Below are positions 53,999 through 61,499 of a stretch of DNA of 64,000 bases, piece after piece. Below the pieces are notes generated by a model that ran no database searches, was not told the DNA's origin, and saw only the letters and a program-made list of their open reading frames with translations. Source of the DNA: RYN-230 sp963813975 (GTDB lineage: Bacteria > Actinomycetota > Actinomycetes > Streptosporangiales > Streptosporangiaceae); assembly GCA_963813975.1 (NCBI GenBank), contig CAWFAP010000006.1, positions 1,364,001 through 1,428,000 of the forward strand, written 5' to 3'. Every line of letters starts with the position of its first letter. Position 1 is the stretch's first letter. The translations under genes and the position numbers were made by a program.

Positions 53999-55210
53999 TT
54001 ACCGGCCTGTCCGGGCGGCATCGGGCTGGAGGCGGACCAGCGGCTGGCCCGCGCTGACCGGATCGCCGTCCTCAACGAGCCACTCGAGCACCGTGGCCGT
54101 GAACGGCGGGGTGATCACGTGCCGTCCGCCGCGCTGCTCGACGTGCCCGATCTCCGCGCCGGGGGACAGCGCCGCCCCCACCGTGGGGGCCGCGCCGACC
54201 GTGCCGTGGCGGAACGTGCCGGCCAGCGGCGCGACCAGCAGGCGCCACTCCGGGGCCGGCCCGCCGTCGTCGTAGGGGTCGAGCGCGCCGTGCTCGGCGA
54301 TGAGCGCGGTCGCGGCGGTGAGGTCGTCCGGGGTCTTCAGCGCGGCCAGCGCCACGCCGGGCATGGCCCGGCGGGCCAGCCCGGTTAGCGTGCCGGCCGG
54401 GGGCAGCTCGATAAACGCGCCCGCTTCCAGCTCGGTCATGGTCCGCATGACCAGGTTCCACCGCACCGGCGCGCTGACCTGGGTCACGATCCGCTCCAGC
54501 CAATCCGCGCCGGTCCGCACCGCGGCCCCGTCCCGGTTGGACAGCAGCGGCAGCACCGGGTCGCTGGCCGTGACCGTGGCGGCCGCCTCGCGGAGCGCGT
54601 CCACGGCCGGGGCCATGTGCCGGGTGTGGAACGCCCCGGCCACCTCGAGCGGGCGCAGCCGGGCCCGGGCGGGCGGGTCGGCGGCGAACGCGGCCAGCTG
54701 CTCCAGCGTCCCGGCCGCGACGACCTGCCCGGCGCCGTTGATGTTCGCGGGGGTGAGGCCGTGCGCCTCGATGGAACCGAGGACCTCGGCCTCGTCGCCG
54801 CCGAGCACGGCCGTCATCCCGGTGGCCTCGATGGCCGCGGCCTTCGCCATGGCCTGGCCCCGGACCTGGACCAGGCGCATCGCGTCCTCGGCGCTGAGCA
54901 CCCCGGCCACGACACCGGCGCCCAGTTCGCCGACGCTGTGCCCGGATGCCGCACCGGTGTGCACCCGGGCCTGGTCGAGGCCGCCGAACAGCGCCTCCGC
55001 CGCCGCGATGGCCGCCGCGACCAGGAGCGGCTGGGCGACCGCCGTGTCCCGGATTTCCTCGGCACTGCCGGTTGTCCCGTACTTGATCAGGTCCACCCCG
55101 GCCAGCTCGGACCAGGCGCCGAGATGCTCGGCGAAACCGGGGATTTCCAGCCAGGGGGAGAGGAAGCCAGGGGCCTGAGCACCCTGGCCCGGAGCGGCAA
55201 TAACGAGCAT
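53999..55210 (-). CDS. fabD: Malonyl-CoA:ACP transacylase fused to a biotinyl/lipoyl-like domain
   Basis: 403 residues, longer than the usual ~310. Residues 1-300 are FabD: APGQGAQ, GHSVGELGAG (S92) and AGAFHTRHM (H195). Residues ~322-395 resemble a biotin carboxyl carrier/lipoyl domain: LLVAPLAGTFRHGTVGAAP, then LSPGAEIGHVEQRGGRHVIT and LEWLVEDGDPVSAGQPLVRL, but the modified Lys of EAMKM is absent (EQRG), so it cannot be biotinylated. Start ATG at 55210 (MLVIAAPGQG); GTG at 55225 adds five residues. Confidence 0.95.
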   Translation of the reverse strand: MLVIAAPGQGAQAPGFLSPWLEIPGFAEHLGAWSELAGVDLIKYGTTGSAEEIRDTAVAQPLLVAAAIAAAEALFGGLDQARVHTGAASGHSVGELGAGVVAGVLSAEDAMRLVQVRGQAMAKAAAIEATGMTAVLGGDEAEVLGSIEAHGLTPANINGAGQVVAAGTLEQLAAFAADPPARARLRPLEVAGAFHTRHMAPAVDALREAAATVTASDPVLPLLSNRDGAAVRTGADWLERIVTQVSAPVRWNLVMRTMTELEAGAFIELPPAGTLTGLARRAMPGVALAALKTPDDLTAATALIAEHGALDPYDDGGPAPEWRLLVAPLAGTFRHGTVGAAPTVGAALSPGAEIGHVEQRGGRHVITPPFTATVLEWLVEDGDPVSAGQPLVRLQPDAARTGR

Positions 55211-55296
55211 CCTCTTACCCTGCACTGTAGAAGTCCGCTACATGGGTCACAAAGAGCACGAAGTTTGCCCTAGAGACTATGTAGGATTCCTCCAAC
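55211..55296 (-). promoter_or_regulatory. Upstream region of fabD
   Basis: 86 bp between the PucR-type gene and fabD, more AT-rich than the coding surroundings, with a direct ACATAG repeat 20 bp apart on the minus strand. The regulator of the upstream gene is expected to bind here. No precise promoter was assigned. Confidence 0.35.
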
Positions 55297-56499
55297 CTAT
55301 GTGCGATTGTGCGCCAGCCGGCCCAGGGTGATGCCGATCCAGAGGGTGAAACCGGCCCGACCGTCCGACGGAATCAGCCCGGTGAGCTCGCTGGCCCGCC
55401 GCAACCGGTAACGCACGGTGTTTGGATGAACAAACAGCATCCGGTGGGTGGCCTCCAGCGAGGACCCCTGCTCCAGGTAGGTGGTGACCGTGTCGAGCAG
55501 GGCAGTGCCGCCGTGCCGCAGCGGCTCGTACACGTCCCGGATGAGCTGGGCCCGGGCGCCCTCGTCCCCGTCCAGCGCCCGTTCCGGCAGCAGGTCATCG
55601 GCCGGCACCGGGCGCGGCGAATCCGGCCACCCCGGGGCGGCGCGCAGCCCGGCCAGCGCCGAGGCGGCCGAGCGGGTGGCCGCCTGCAGATCGGCCACGA
55701 CGGGACCGACCACCACCGGGCCGGGCCCGAACCGCCCGGCGATCTGGCCCGCCGCGCGCAGCGGGTCATCGGTACCGCCCAGCACCACCACGAGCCGGGT
55801 CCCGTGCACCCCCGCCAGCAGGTCCAGCCGGGACCGCCGGACGATCGTGCGGAGTTCCTCGATGAGGCCCTCGGGCTCGGAGTCGTCGGCGTGGCCGACG
55901 ACCACCGCCACCGGTGAGTGTGACCAGTTCAGCGCGGAGGCCCAGGATTGCAGCCCCTCGCCTATCTCGCCGCGCACCAGCGAGTCCACGACCAGGGCCT
56001 CCAGCCGGGCGTCCCAGGCGCCGCGGGCCTCCGCGGTCCGCGCGTAGACCTGGGCGGCCCCGAAGGCCACCTCGCGGGTGTAGCGGAGCACCGCCTCGCG
56101 CAGTTCCGCCTCGCCGCCCGGGGCCGCCAGCTCATCGACCCGGGCCTCGACCACGTCGATGATGATCCGCACCATCTCCACGGCCTGCTGCAGGCTGACC
56201 GCCCGGGCGAGCTCGCGGGGCGCGGTGCCGAACACCTCCACGGCCACCGAGGGTCGGCCGCGCTCGGGATGCTTGACCCAGTCCACGAACGCGGCGATGC
56301 CGGCCTGGGCGACCAGGCCGATCCAGGACCGGTTCTCCGCCGACATGGAGCGGAACCAGGACAGCCGCTGCTCCATCGACGCCATGGCGGCCGTGCCGAG
56401 CGAGCCCATGGCCCGTTCCAGCCGCTGCACCGTCTCGGCCCGGACCCGGCCGGGCGGTGCCGCGCCGTTTCCCCCGGTCACCCGATCGGCTGCCGTCAT
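55297..56499 (-). CDS. PucR-family regulator of the fatty-acid operon (FasR-like)
   Basis: 400 residues. The C-terminus carries the PucR HTH (VTTYLEQGSSLEATHRMLFV, HPNTVRYRLRRASELTGL) and the middle has a GGDEF-like region LLAGVHGTRLVVVLGG. It precedes fabD directly on the same strand, as in Streptomyces FasR. The start ATG is at 56499; a longer open frame upstream is antisense to the HAD gene. It probably activates the fab genes (inference from locus). Confidence 0.93.
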   Translation of the reverse strand: MTAADRVTGGNGAAPPGRVRAETVQRLERAMGSLGTAAMASMEQRLSWFRSMSAENRSWIGLVAQAGIAAFVDWVKHPERGRPSVAVEVFGTAPRELARAVSLQQAVEMVRIIIDVVEARVDELAAPGGEAELREAVLRYTREVAFGAAQVYARTAEARGAWDARLEALVVDSLVRGEIGEGLQSWASALNWSHSPVAVVVGHADDSEPEGLIEELRTIVRRSRLDLLAGVHGTRLVVVLGGTDDPLRAAGQIAGRFGPGPVVVGPVVADLQAATRSAASALAGLRAAPGWPDSPRPVPADDLLPERALDGDEGARAQLIRDVYEPLRHGGTALLDTVTTYLEQGSSLEATHRMLFVHPNTVRYRLRRASELTGLIPSDGRAGFTLWIGITLGRLAHNRT

Positions 56500-56667
56500 G
56501 CTCTCAGGGTGCCACGGCCGGCCGCACCGGATGGGATCGACGCCGTCTCTGGCCGGCACGGCGGCGGCCCACTCCGGCCTGGAAGCCGGGCGCAGCCATG
56601 GGAAGATCGTCCTGCTGCCGTAACCGGTAAGGCGCGGCAGGCCGGCAGGCGTGGAGGAGGTGTCGCC

Positions 56668-57375
56668 GTGGTGCAGGTCCGGGCGCTGCTGTTCGACGTG
56701 TTCGGCACGGTGGTGGACTGGCGCAGCGGCGTCATCCGGGACGTGACGGCGCTGGCCGGGCAGCACGGGGCGGACATCGACGCGGCCTCGCTCGCGGACC
56801 GCTGGCGGGCGGCGTACCGCCCGGCCATGAACCAGGTCCGGACGGGGGAGCTGCCCTGGACCAACCTGGACGGCCTGCACCGCCGCACGCTGGACGGGCT
56901 GCTCGCCGGAACCGGGCTGGACGGCCTGGACGAGGCCGGCCGGGCCTGGCTCACCACCTGCTGGCACCGGCTGGACCCCTGGCCCGATGCGGTGGCCGGC
57001 CTGGAGCGGCTCAAGCAGCGTTACATCATTTCGGCTTTCTCTAACGGGAACGTCGCGCTGCTGGTCGACATGGCCAGATGGGGCGGGCTGCCGTGGGACT
57101 TCGTGGCCAGCGCCGAGCTGTTCCGGCACTACAAGCCCGACCCGCAGACCTACCTGGGTGCCGCGGGGCTGCTGAGCCTGGCCCCGGCCGAGGTGATGGT
57201 GGTCGCCGCGCACAACGACGACCTCATGGCCGCGGCCGACCTGGGCCTGGCCACCGCGTTCGTGCCCCGGCCCGGTGATCTCGGCCCGAACCACCAGGCT
57301 AACCAGGAGCCAGCCCGGCCCTATACCTGCGTGGCCGCCGACTTCGGTGACCTCGCGGGCCAACTCGGCGCGTGA
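56668..57375 (+). CDS. Haloacid dehalogenase type II
   Basis: 235-residue HAD-superfamily enzyme (L-2-haloacid dehalogenase-like). Nucleophile D10 in LLFDVFGTVVDW, motif II in IISAFSNGNVALL, Lys in HYKPDPQTYLGA and acidic motif in VMVVAAHNDDLMAA. GTG at 56668 has GGAGGAGG seven bases upstream. Cytoplasmic; true substrate uncertain. Converges with the DGPF gene. Confidence 0.92.
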   Translation: MVQVRALLFDVFGTVVDWRSGVIRDVTALAGQHGADIDAASLADRWRAAYRPAMNQVRTGELPWTNLDGLHRRTLDGLLAGTGLDGLDEAGRAWLTTCWHRLDPWPDAVAGLERLKQRYIISAFSNGNVALLVDMARWGGLPWDFVASAELFRHYKPDPQTYLGAAGLLSLAPAEVMVVAAHNDDLMAAADLGLATAFVPRPGDLGPNHQANQEPARPYTCVAADFGDLAGQLGA

Positions 57376-57454
57376 GGCCTTGCCGCAGGCGGATGGCCGC
57401 CCGGGCGGCACGCCCGGCCGGCCGGTCCGCGCCGCCCGGGGACGGGCGGGCCGG

Positions 57455-57793
57455 TCAGTTGACGGGGAACGGCCGCAGCTCCATGGCCCCGCGCCGGGCC
57501 AGCGGATGCTTGGACGCCACCTCGATGGCCTCGTCCAGGTCGGCGCACTCGAGGATGTCGTAGCCGGCCATGAACTCCTTGGCCTCCACGAACGGGCCGT
57601 CCGTGAGCAGGACCTCGCCCTGGCGTACGCGCACGGTGGTGGCGTCCTCGACCGGCAGCGGGTGGCCCTCCTGGCGCACGCCGCGGCCGTCCATCTCGCT
57701 GACCCAGGTATCGATGTCGTAGCCGCCGGGCTTGTCCTCTTCCCCATCTGCCGGGATGGATGGGTCCACGCAGACGAGCATCATGTACTTCAC
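57455..57793 (-). CDS. DGPF-domain (YCII-related) protein
   Basis: 112 residues with the family signature LLTDGPFVEAKEFMAGYDIL and MMLVCVDPSIP at the start. DGPF proteins are the constant genomic partners of ECF42 sigma factors, and an ECF42 is divergent here. GTG at 57793 has AGGAGGAACC upstream. The same frame is open back to an ATG at 58009, which also has GAGGAG before it, so a 184-residue form with a basic N-terminal extension is possible. Confidence 0.9.
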   Translation of the reverse strand: MKYMMLVCVDPSIPADGEEDKPGGYDIDTWVSEMDGRGVRQEGHPLPVEDATTVRVRQGEVLLTDGPFVEAKEFMAGYDILECADLDEAIEVASKHPLARRGAMELRPFPVN

Positions 57794-58132
57794 GGTTCCT
57801 CCTGATGTAGCGGGGTGCGGTTGCGGCGGGCTGTCAGCCGGCCGCCCGGGGGACAGCATCCGCCCCGGGTGGCGGCCGGGTCGCTGGTCGCGGCGGGCCC
57901 GGCGCAGCCTGCGGTGCTCGCGCCGCGCCGCCGCGGCCCGCCCGCTTCTCGCGGCGGCCCGCAGCCGGTCGTCTTCCAGTGCGCTCATGAACTGGTAGGG
58001 GATGTACATGACTGGCTCCTCATGATCATGGCCGGCCCCGGCCTGCTGATGGTCGGCTCGCCCTCACTACGAATGGCCCCGGGCCAGATCGACACCCGCG
58101 CCGCACTGATTTCCTGGGGTAAATTCCGGTGG
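57794..58132. other. Divergent region between DGPF gene and ECF42 gene
   Basis: About 340 bp. It contains on the minus strand the possible in-frame extension of the DGPF gene (MYIPYQFMSALEDDRLRAAA) and the promoters of both genes. Confidence 0.45.
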
Positions 58133-59464
58133 GTGAGCGGACCGGAAGACGGTCCCGCGGTGGATCGAGGTGAGGCCGGCCTGGGTGAGACAGCGGAGGC
58201 GGTCGACGCCGCGGTGGCCGGGGCGTTCCGCGAGGAGTGGGGCCGGATCGTGGCCATCCTGATCGGGATGACCGGAGACTGGGACCTGGCCGAGGAATGT
58301 GCCCAGGACGCGTTCACCCAGGCGGTGCGCAGCTGGGGGCGCGACGGCATCCCGCCCCGTCCGGGTGCGTGGCTCACCACCACAGCCCGGCACCGGGCCA
58401 TCGACGTGCTGCGCCGCCGGGCGACGGAGACCGCCAGGCTGCAGGAGACGGCGGTACTCCAGCGCGCGGCGATGCCGTCAGACCCGGGCCTGGCCGCGGC
58501 GGCTGAGAGCGGGATCACCGACGACCGGCTGCGCCTGATCTACACCTGCTGCCATCCGGCCCTGACCCTGGAGGCCCGGGTCGCGCTGACGCTGCGTACC
58601 CTGACCGGCCTGGGCACGGCCGAGATCGCGCGGGCGTTCCTCGTCCCGGAGCCGACCATGGCCCAGCGGCTGGTCCGGGCCAAGCACAAGATCCGCAATG
58701 CCGGCATCCCCTACCGGGTGCCGCCCGCTCACCTGCTGCCGGAGCGGACCTCGGGCGTGCTCGGTGTCCTCTACCTGCTATTCAACGAGGGCTACAGCGC
58801 CACGACGGGCCTGGACCTGCTCCGCCCCGACCTGTGCGCCGAGGGCATCCGCCTGGCCCGGCTCCTGGCCGGGCTGATGCCGGGTGAACCGGAGGTCCTC
58901 GGCCTGCTCGCGCTGATGCTTCTGCACGACGCCCGGCGCCCGGCGCGGCTCGACGAGGCCGGGGACCTGATCACGCTGGAAGCCCAGGACCGCTCCCGCT
59001 GGAATGCCGCCGAGATCGGCGAAGGGCGCACCCTGCTGGACACGGCCCGGCACCAATCGGCACTGAGCCGCGGCCGGTCCGGCCCCTACCAGCTGCAGGC
59101 GGCGATCGCCGCCTGCCACGTCACGGCCGCCGACGCCGCTGCGACGGACTGGCCCGCGATCGCCCGGCTCTACGGGCAGCTGGCCCAGCTCGTGCCGTCC
59201 CCCGTGGTCGAGCTCAACCGCGCGATCGCGGTGGGGATGGCCGAAGGGCCGGCCGCGGGCCTGGCGCTGGTGGACGCGCTGGCCGCGGCCGGGCAGCTGG
59301 CCAGCTACCACCTGCTGCCGGCCACCCGGGCCGACCTGCTCCGCCGCCTCGGCCGGAGGACCGAGGCGGCGGATGCGTACCGGCAGGCGCTGGCGCTGGC
59401 CGGGACCGAGGCCGAGCGCCGCTACCTGGCCCGGCGCCTGACCGAGGTCACCGCGACGGCCTGA
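58133..59464 (+). CDS. ECF42-type RNA polymerase sigma factor
   Basis: About 443 residues. Sigma 2 (WDLAEECAQDAFTQAVRSWG), sigma 4 (TLTGLGTAEIARAFLVPEPT), followed by a long C-terminal region with TPR-like helices (DWPAIARLYGQLAQLVPSPV, VVELNRAIAVGMAEG) as in ECF42. Group 42 factors lack an anti-sigma factor and depend on the C-terminal extension and DGPF partners. GTG at 58133 is chosen with low certainty; ATG at 58073 and GTG at 58157 are alternatives. Confidence 0.9.
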   Translation: MSGPEDGPAVDRGEAGLGETAEAVDAAVAGAFREEWGRIVAILIGMTGDWDLAEECAQDAFTQAVRSWGRDGIPPRPGAWLTTTARHRAIDVLRRRATETARLQETAVLQRAAMPSDPGLAAAAESGITDDRLRLIYTCCHPALTLEARVALTLRTLTGLGTAEIARAFLVPEPTMAQRLVRAKHKIRNAGIPYRVPPAHLLPERTSGVLGVLYLLFNEGYSATTGLDLLRPDLCAEGIRLARLLAGLMPGEPEVLGLLALMLLHDARRPARLDEAGDLITLEAQDRSRWNAAEIGEGRTLLDTARHQSALSRGRSGPYQLQAAIAACHVTAADAAATDWPAIARLYGQLAQLVPSPVVELNRAIAVGMAEGPAAGLALVDALAAAGQLASYHLLPATRADLLRRLGRRTEAADAYRQALALAGTEAERRYLARRLTEVTATA

Positions 59465-59490
59465 CTACCGGCCGGGGCAGGGCAGGCAGA

Positions 59491-59526
59491 CGGGTGGCCG
59501 GCCTTCCGCGGAAGGCCGGCCACCCG
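59491..59526. terminator. Bidirectional terminator hairpin
   Basis: 36-bp perfect palindrome with two 18-bp arms (CGGGTGGCCGGCCTTCCG and its complement) followed by TTCTT on the plus strand. It lies between the ends of the convergent ECF42 and secreted-protein genes. Confidence 0.88.
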
Positions 59527-59563
59527 TTCTTCCGCCCGTGGAGAGCCGTCCGGCCCGGTGGCG

Positions 59564-61159
59564 CTAACCCCCGGTCGGGGTAGGCGCCGGGGTCGGGGTG
59601 GCTGTGCCGGGCGGCGTGGCGGCCACGGTCGGCGTGGCGGTCGCCGTGGCGTTGCCGGCGGGCGTGGCCGTGGCGGTCGGCGTGACCGTGGCGGTCGGCG
59701 TGACCGTCGCGGTCGGCGTGACCGTCGCGGTCGCGCTAGGCGTGGCCGTGGCCGCCACCCCGCCGGGCAGCGTGCCGATCGCGAGCCGGCTGAAGCTGGC
59801 TGCGATGGCCACGCCGTTGCCGTCGAGGGTCAGGTTGACCGGGTCGGGCGCGTTGAGCAGCGCACCGCAACCGAGGTTGCCCCACGAGCCGGACAGCCGG
59901 GCGGCCAGGAACGTGAACAGGTTGCTGCCGGTATCCGGGACGGGGCTGGCAAACGCGCTGAACTGCTTCTTGGCCCGCGCGGTGCGCGCCATGCCGACCC
60001 GCATCATGTTCTCGCAGTAATTCGCGGGGGTGTCCGCGGCCTGCCCGCCTCCTACCAGTGGCTGGCCCACGCCAATCCGGAAGATGTTCGTCTTCATCAC
60101 GCTCTGCTGGCCGTCGACCAGCGTCATCGGGTCGTTCAGCGGGACGAGTGCGACCGGGGCCGCCTGGTCGGCCGCGGCCATCAGCTCATCGGTGATCTGG
60201 GAGCCAGAGTGGTTAGTGGCGGCCGTCCTGTCCCAGAACTGGTACGACTTGCAGCCGAGGGCCGGGTCCATGAACTTGTTGACCAGGGCGTTGTCGCTGC
60301 CGTTGTTGATCTGGGTCGCGCCGGCCAGGCCGGCCTGATTGGCCGCGGAGTCCTGCGCGGTCTGCCCGCTCGGCGTGAGCAGGTACGTGCTGACCACGTT
60401 GTCGCTCTGGTCCTGGTCCACCACGTCGAATCCGCGCACGGTCGGGCAGGCCTGGCCGTCCGAGCCCGTGCCCAGGGCCGGGATCCTCAGCCTGCCCCGC
60501 GCGATGTCGCGGTGGGCGGCCCGGTAGAACGCCGGGCTGTTGCAGAATGCGACCTGGCTGAACAGGTTCTGGCCGAGGCCGTTGTAGCAGTTCCCCTGCT
60601 GCAGCGAGTTCCCGGTCCCGGTCAGCAGCAGGTTGGTCCCGTTGAAGCCGAACATGATGCCGACCACGTCCCCGGGACGGACCCTGGGCACGAGCGGGGC
60701 CGCCGCCGGGGTGGTTCCCTGGGTAATGACCAGCGGGTTGTAGACCCGGATCCGTCCCGTGGCCGGGGTGATGATGTCGGCCTCGACGTATGCCTGCAGG
60801 TCCGGGTTGGACATCGCGCAGCCGTCGCCCAGGATGTAGGGGGTGGCCAGGCCCCGCGCGCTGAGCGGGCGGGCTGGCACCTGGAGGGTGCAGTTCGTGG
60901 AGTCCGCCGCCTCCGCCGGCGTCTGGCCGAGGGTCACTCCGGCCCCGGCCGCCGACCCGGTCGCCACGGGGAAGCGGTGGTGATGGATCCGCTGGCCCTG
61001 GGCCGAGAGGTGCAGCTGTGACTGGGGAGCGTTCGAGTGGTTCGCGGCGATCACCCCGACCGCGATTCCCGAGGCCAGCGGGATCGCGATAAGGGTCGCA
61101 ATAAGCGCCGGCCGAACCCTGGATGTACGCCGCCATGCCGGACCGCGGCTGAAATGCAT
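59564..61159 (-). CDS. Unidentified secreted or membrane-anchored protein with a Thr/Pro tail
   Basis: 531 residues. Basic N-terminus plus one hydrophobic helix (VRPALIATLIAIPLASGIAV; signal or anchor), then a ~380-residue extracytoplasmic domain with eight spaced cysteines (probably four disulfides) and segments PYILGDGCAMSNPDLQAYVE, GDVVGIMFGFNGTNLL and FDVVDQDQSDNVVSTYLL, ending in an ATVTP-repeat tail. ATG at 61159 has GGAGG eight bases upstream. I do not recognise the family. The tail resembles wall-spanning linkers, but no sortase motif is present. Confidence 0.8.
   Translation of the reverse strand: MHFSRGPAWRRTSRVRPALIATLIAIPLASGIAVGVIAANHSNAPQSQLHLSAQGQRIHHHRFPVATGSAAGAGVTLGQTPAEAADSTNCTLQVPARPLSARGLATPYILGDGCAMSNPDLQAYVEADIITPATGRIRVYNPLVITQGTTPAAAPLVPRVRPGDVVGIMFGFNGTNLLLTGTGNSLQQGNCYNGLGQNLFSQVAFCNSPAFYRAAHRDIARGRLRIPALGTGSDGQACPTVRGFDVVDQDQSDNVVSTYLLTPSGQTAQDSAANQAGLAGATQINNGSDNALVNKFMDPALGCKSYQFWDRTAATNHSGSQITDELMAAADQAAPVALVPLNDPMTLVDGQQSVMKTNIFRIGVGQPLVGGGQAADTPANYCENMMRVGMARTARAKKQFSAFASPVPDTGSNLFTFLAARLSGSWGNLGCGALLNAPDPVNLTLDGNGVAIAASFSRLAIGTLPGGVAATATPSATATVTPTATVTPTATVTPTATATPAGNATATATPTVAATPPGTATPTPAPTPTGG
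59660..59740 (-). repeat. 18-bp repeats coding the Thr/Pro tail
   Basis: Repeats of about 18 bp (GTCGGCGTGACCGTGGCG type) encode the ATVTPT units at the C-terminus of the secreted protein. Confidence 0.8.
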
Positions 61160-61499
61160 TCGCCCGACCTCCGTGTCCACTCCGAATGCCCGGTCAGTTC
61201 CCCGAGCTCCCGGACGGTCACGGTAGACCCTCTCGTGACCAAAATGTGGCCAAACGGCAGAGGTCAGTTCTTACCGAAGTATTACGTGGTAGAAGAACGG
61301 CGTACTGTCAGCCGGGCCGCCTATCCATGATCACCAGTAACCGGCCCCGGGCCGGATGGTGCACCCTGGCCTGCGGATCCCTTGATCACATAGATCCAGG
61401 CGTGCGAACGGGGCCCGGACGCCGCAGCGCCCGGGCCCCGTTCCCGACGACCAGATCCGGTAGTTTCCGCCGGCCCGGATCAGCCGGCGGGCGGGCGGA
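61160..61499. other. Intergenic region between aceE and the secreted-protein gene
   Basis: About 340 bp. It contains the aceE terminator hairpin at 61407 and, nearer 61250, the probable promoter of the secreted-protein gene in a more AT-rich stretch. No gene was seen. Confidence 0.45.
61407..61442 (-). terminator. Terminator hairpin after aceE
   Basis: AACGGGGCCCGG (61407-61418) and CCGGGCCCCGTT (61431-61442) are perfect 12-bp arms with a 12-nt loop, about 60 bp after the aceE stop. Confidence 0.72.

Noticed and set aside
57385..57410. GCCGCCCGGGCGGC palindrome between convergent genes as terminator
   Set aside because: The hairpin is short, has almost no loop and no T-run; too common in such GC content to claim.
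56500..57747. N-terminal extension of the PucR regulator to 816 residues
   Set aside because: It is antisense to the HAD dehalogenase, which has an intact D10 nucleophile and a good start signal.
59558..61021. Plus-strand open frame over the secreted protein
   Set aside because: Repeats of Gly/Arg and no start signal; the minus-strand protein has a signal segment and conserved-looking cysteines.
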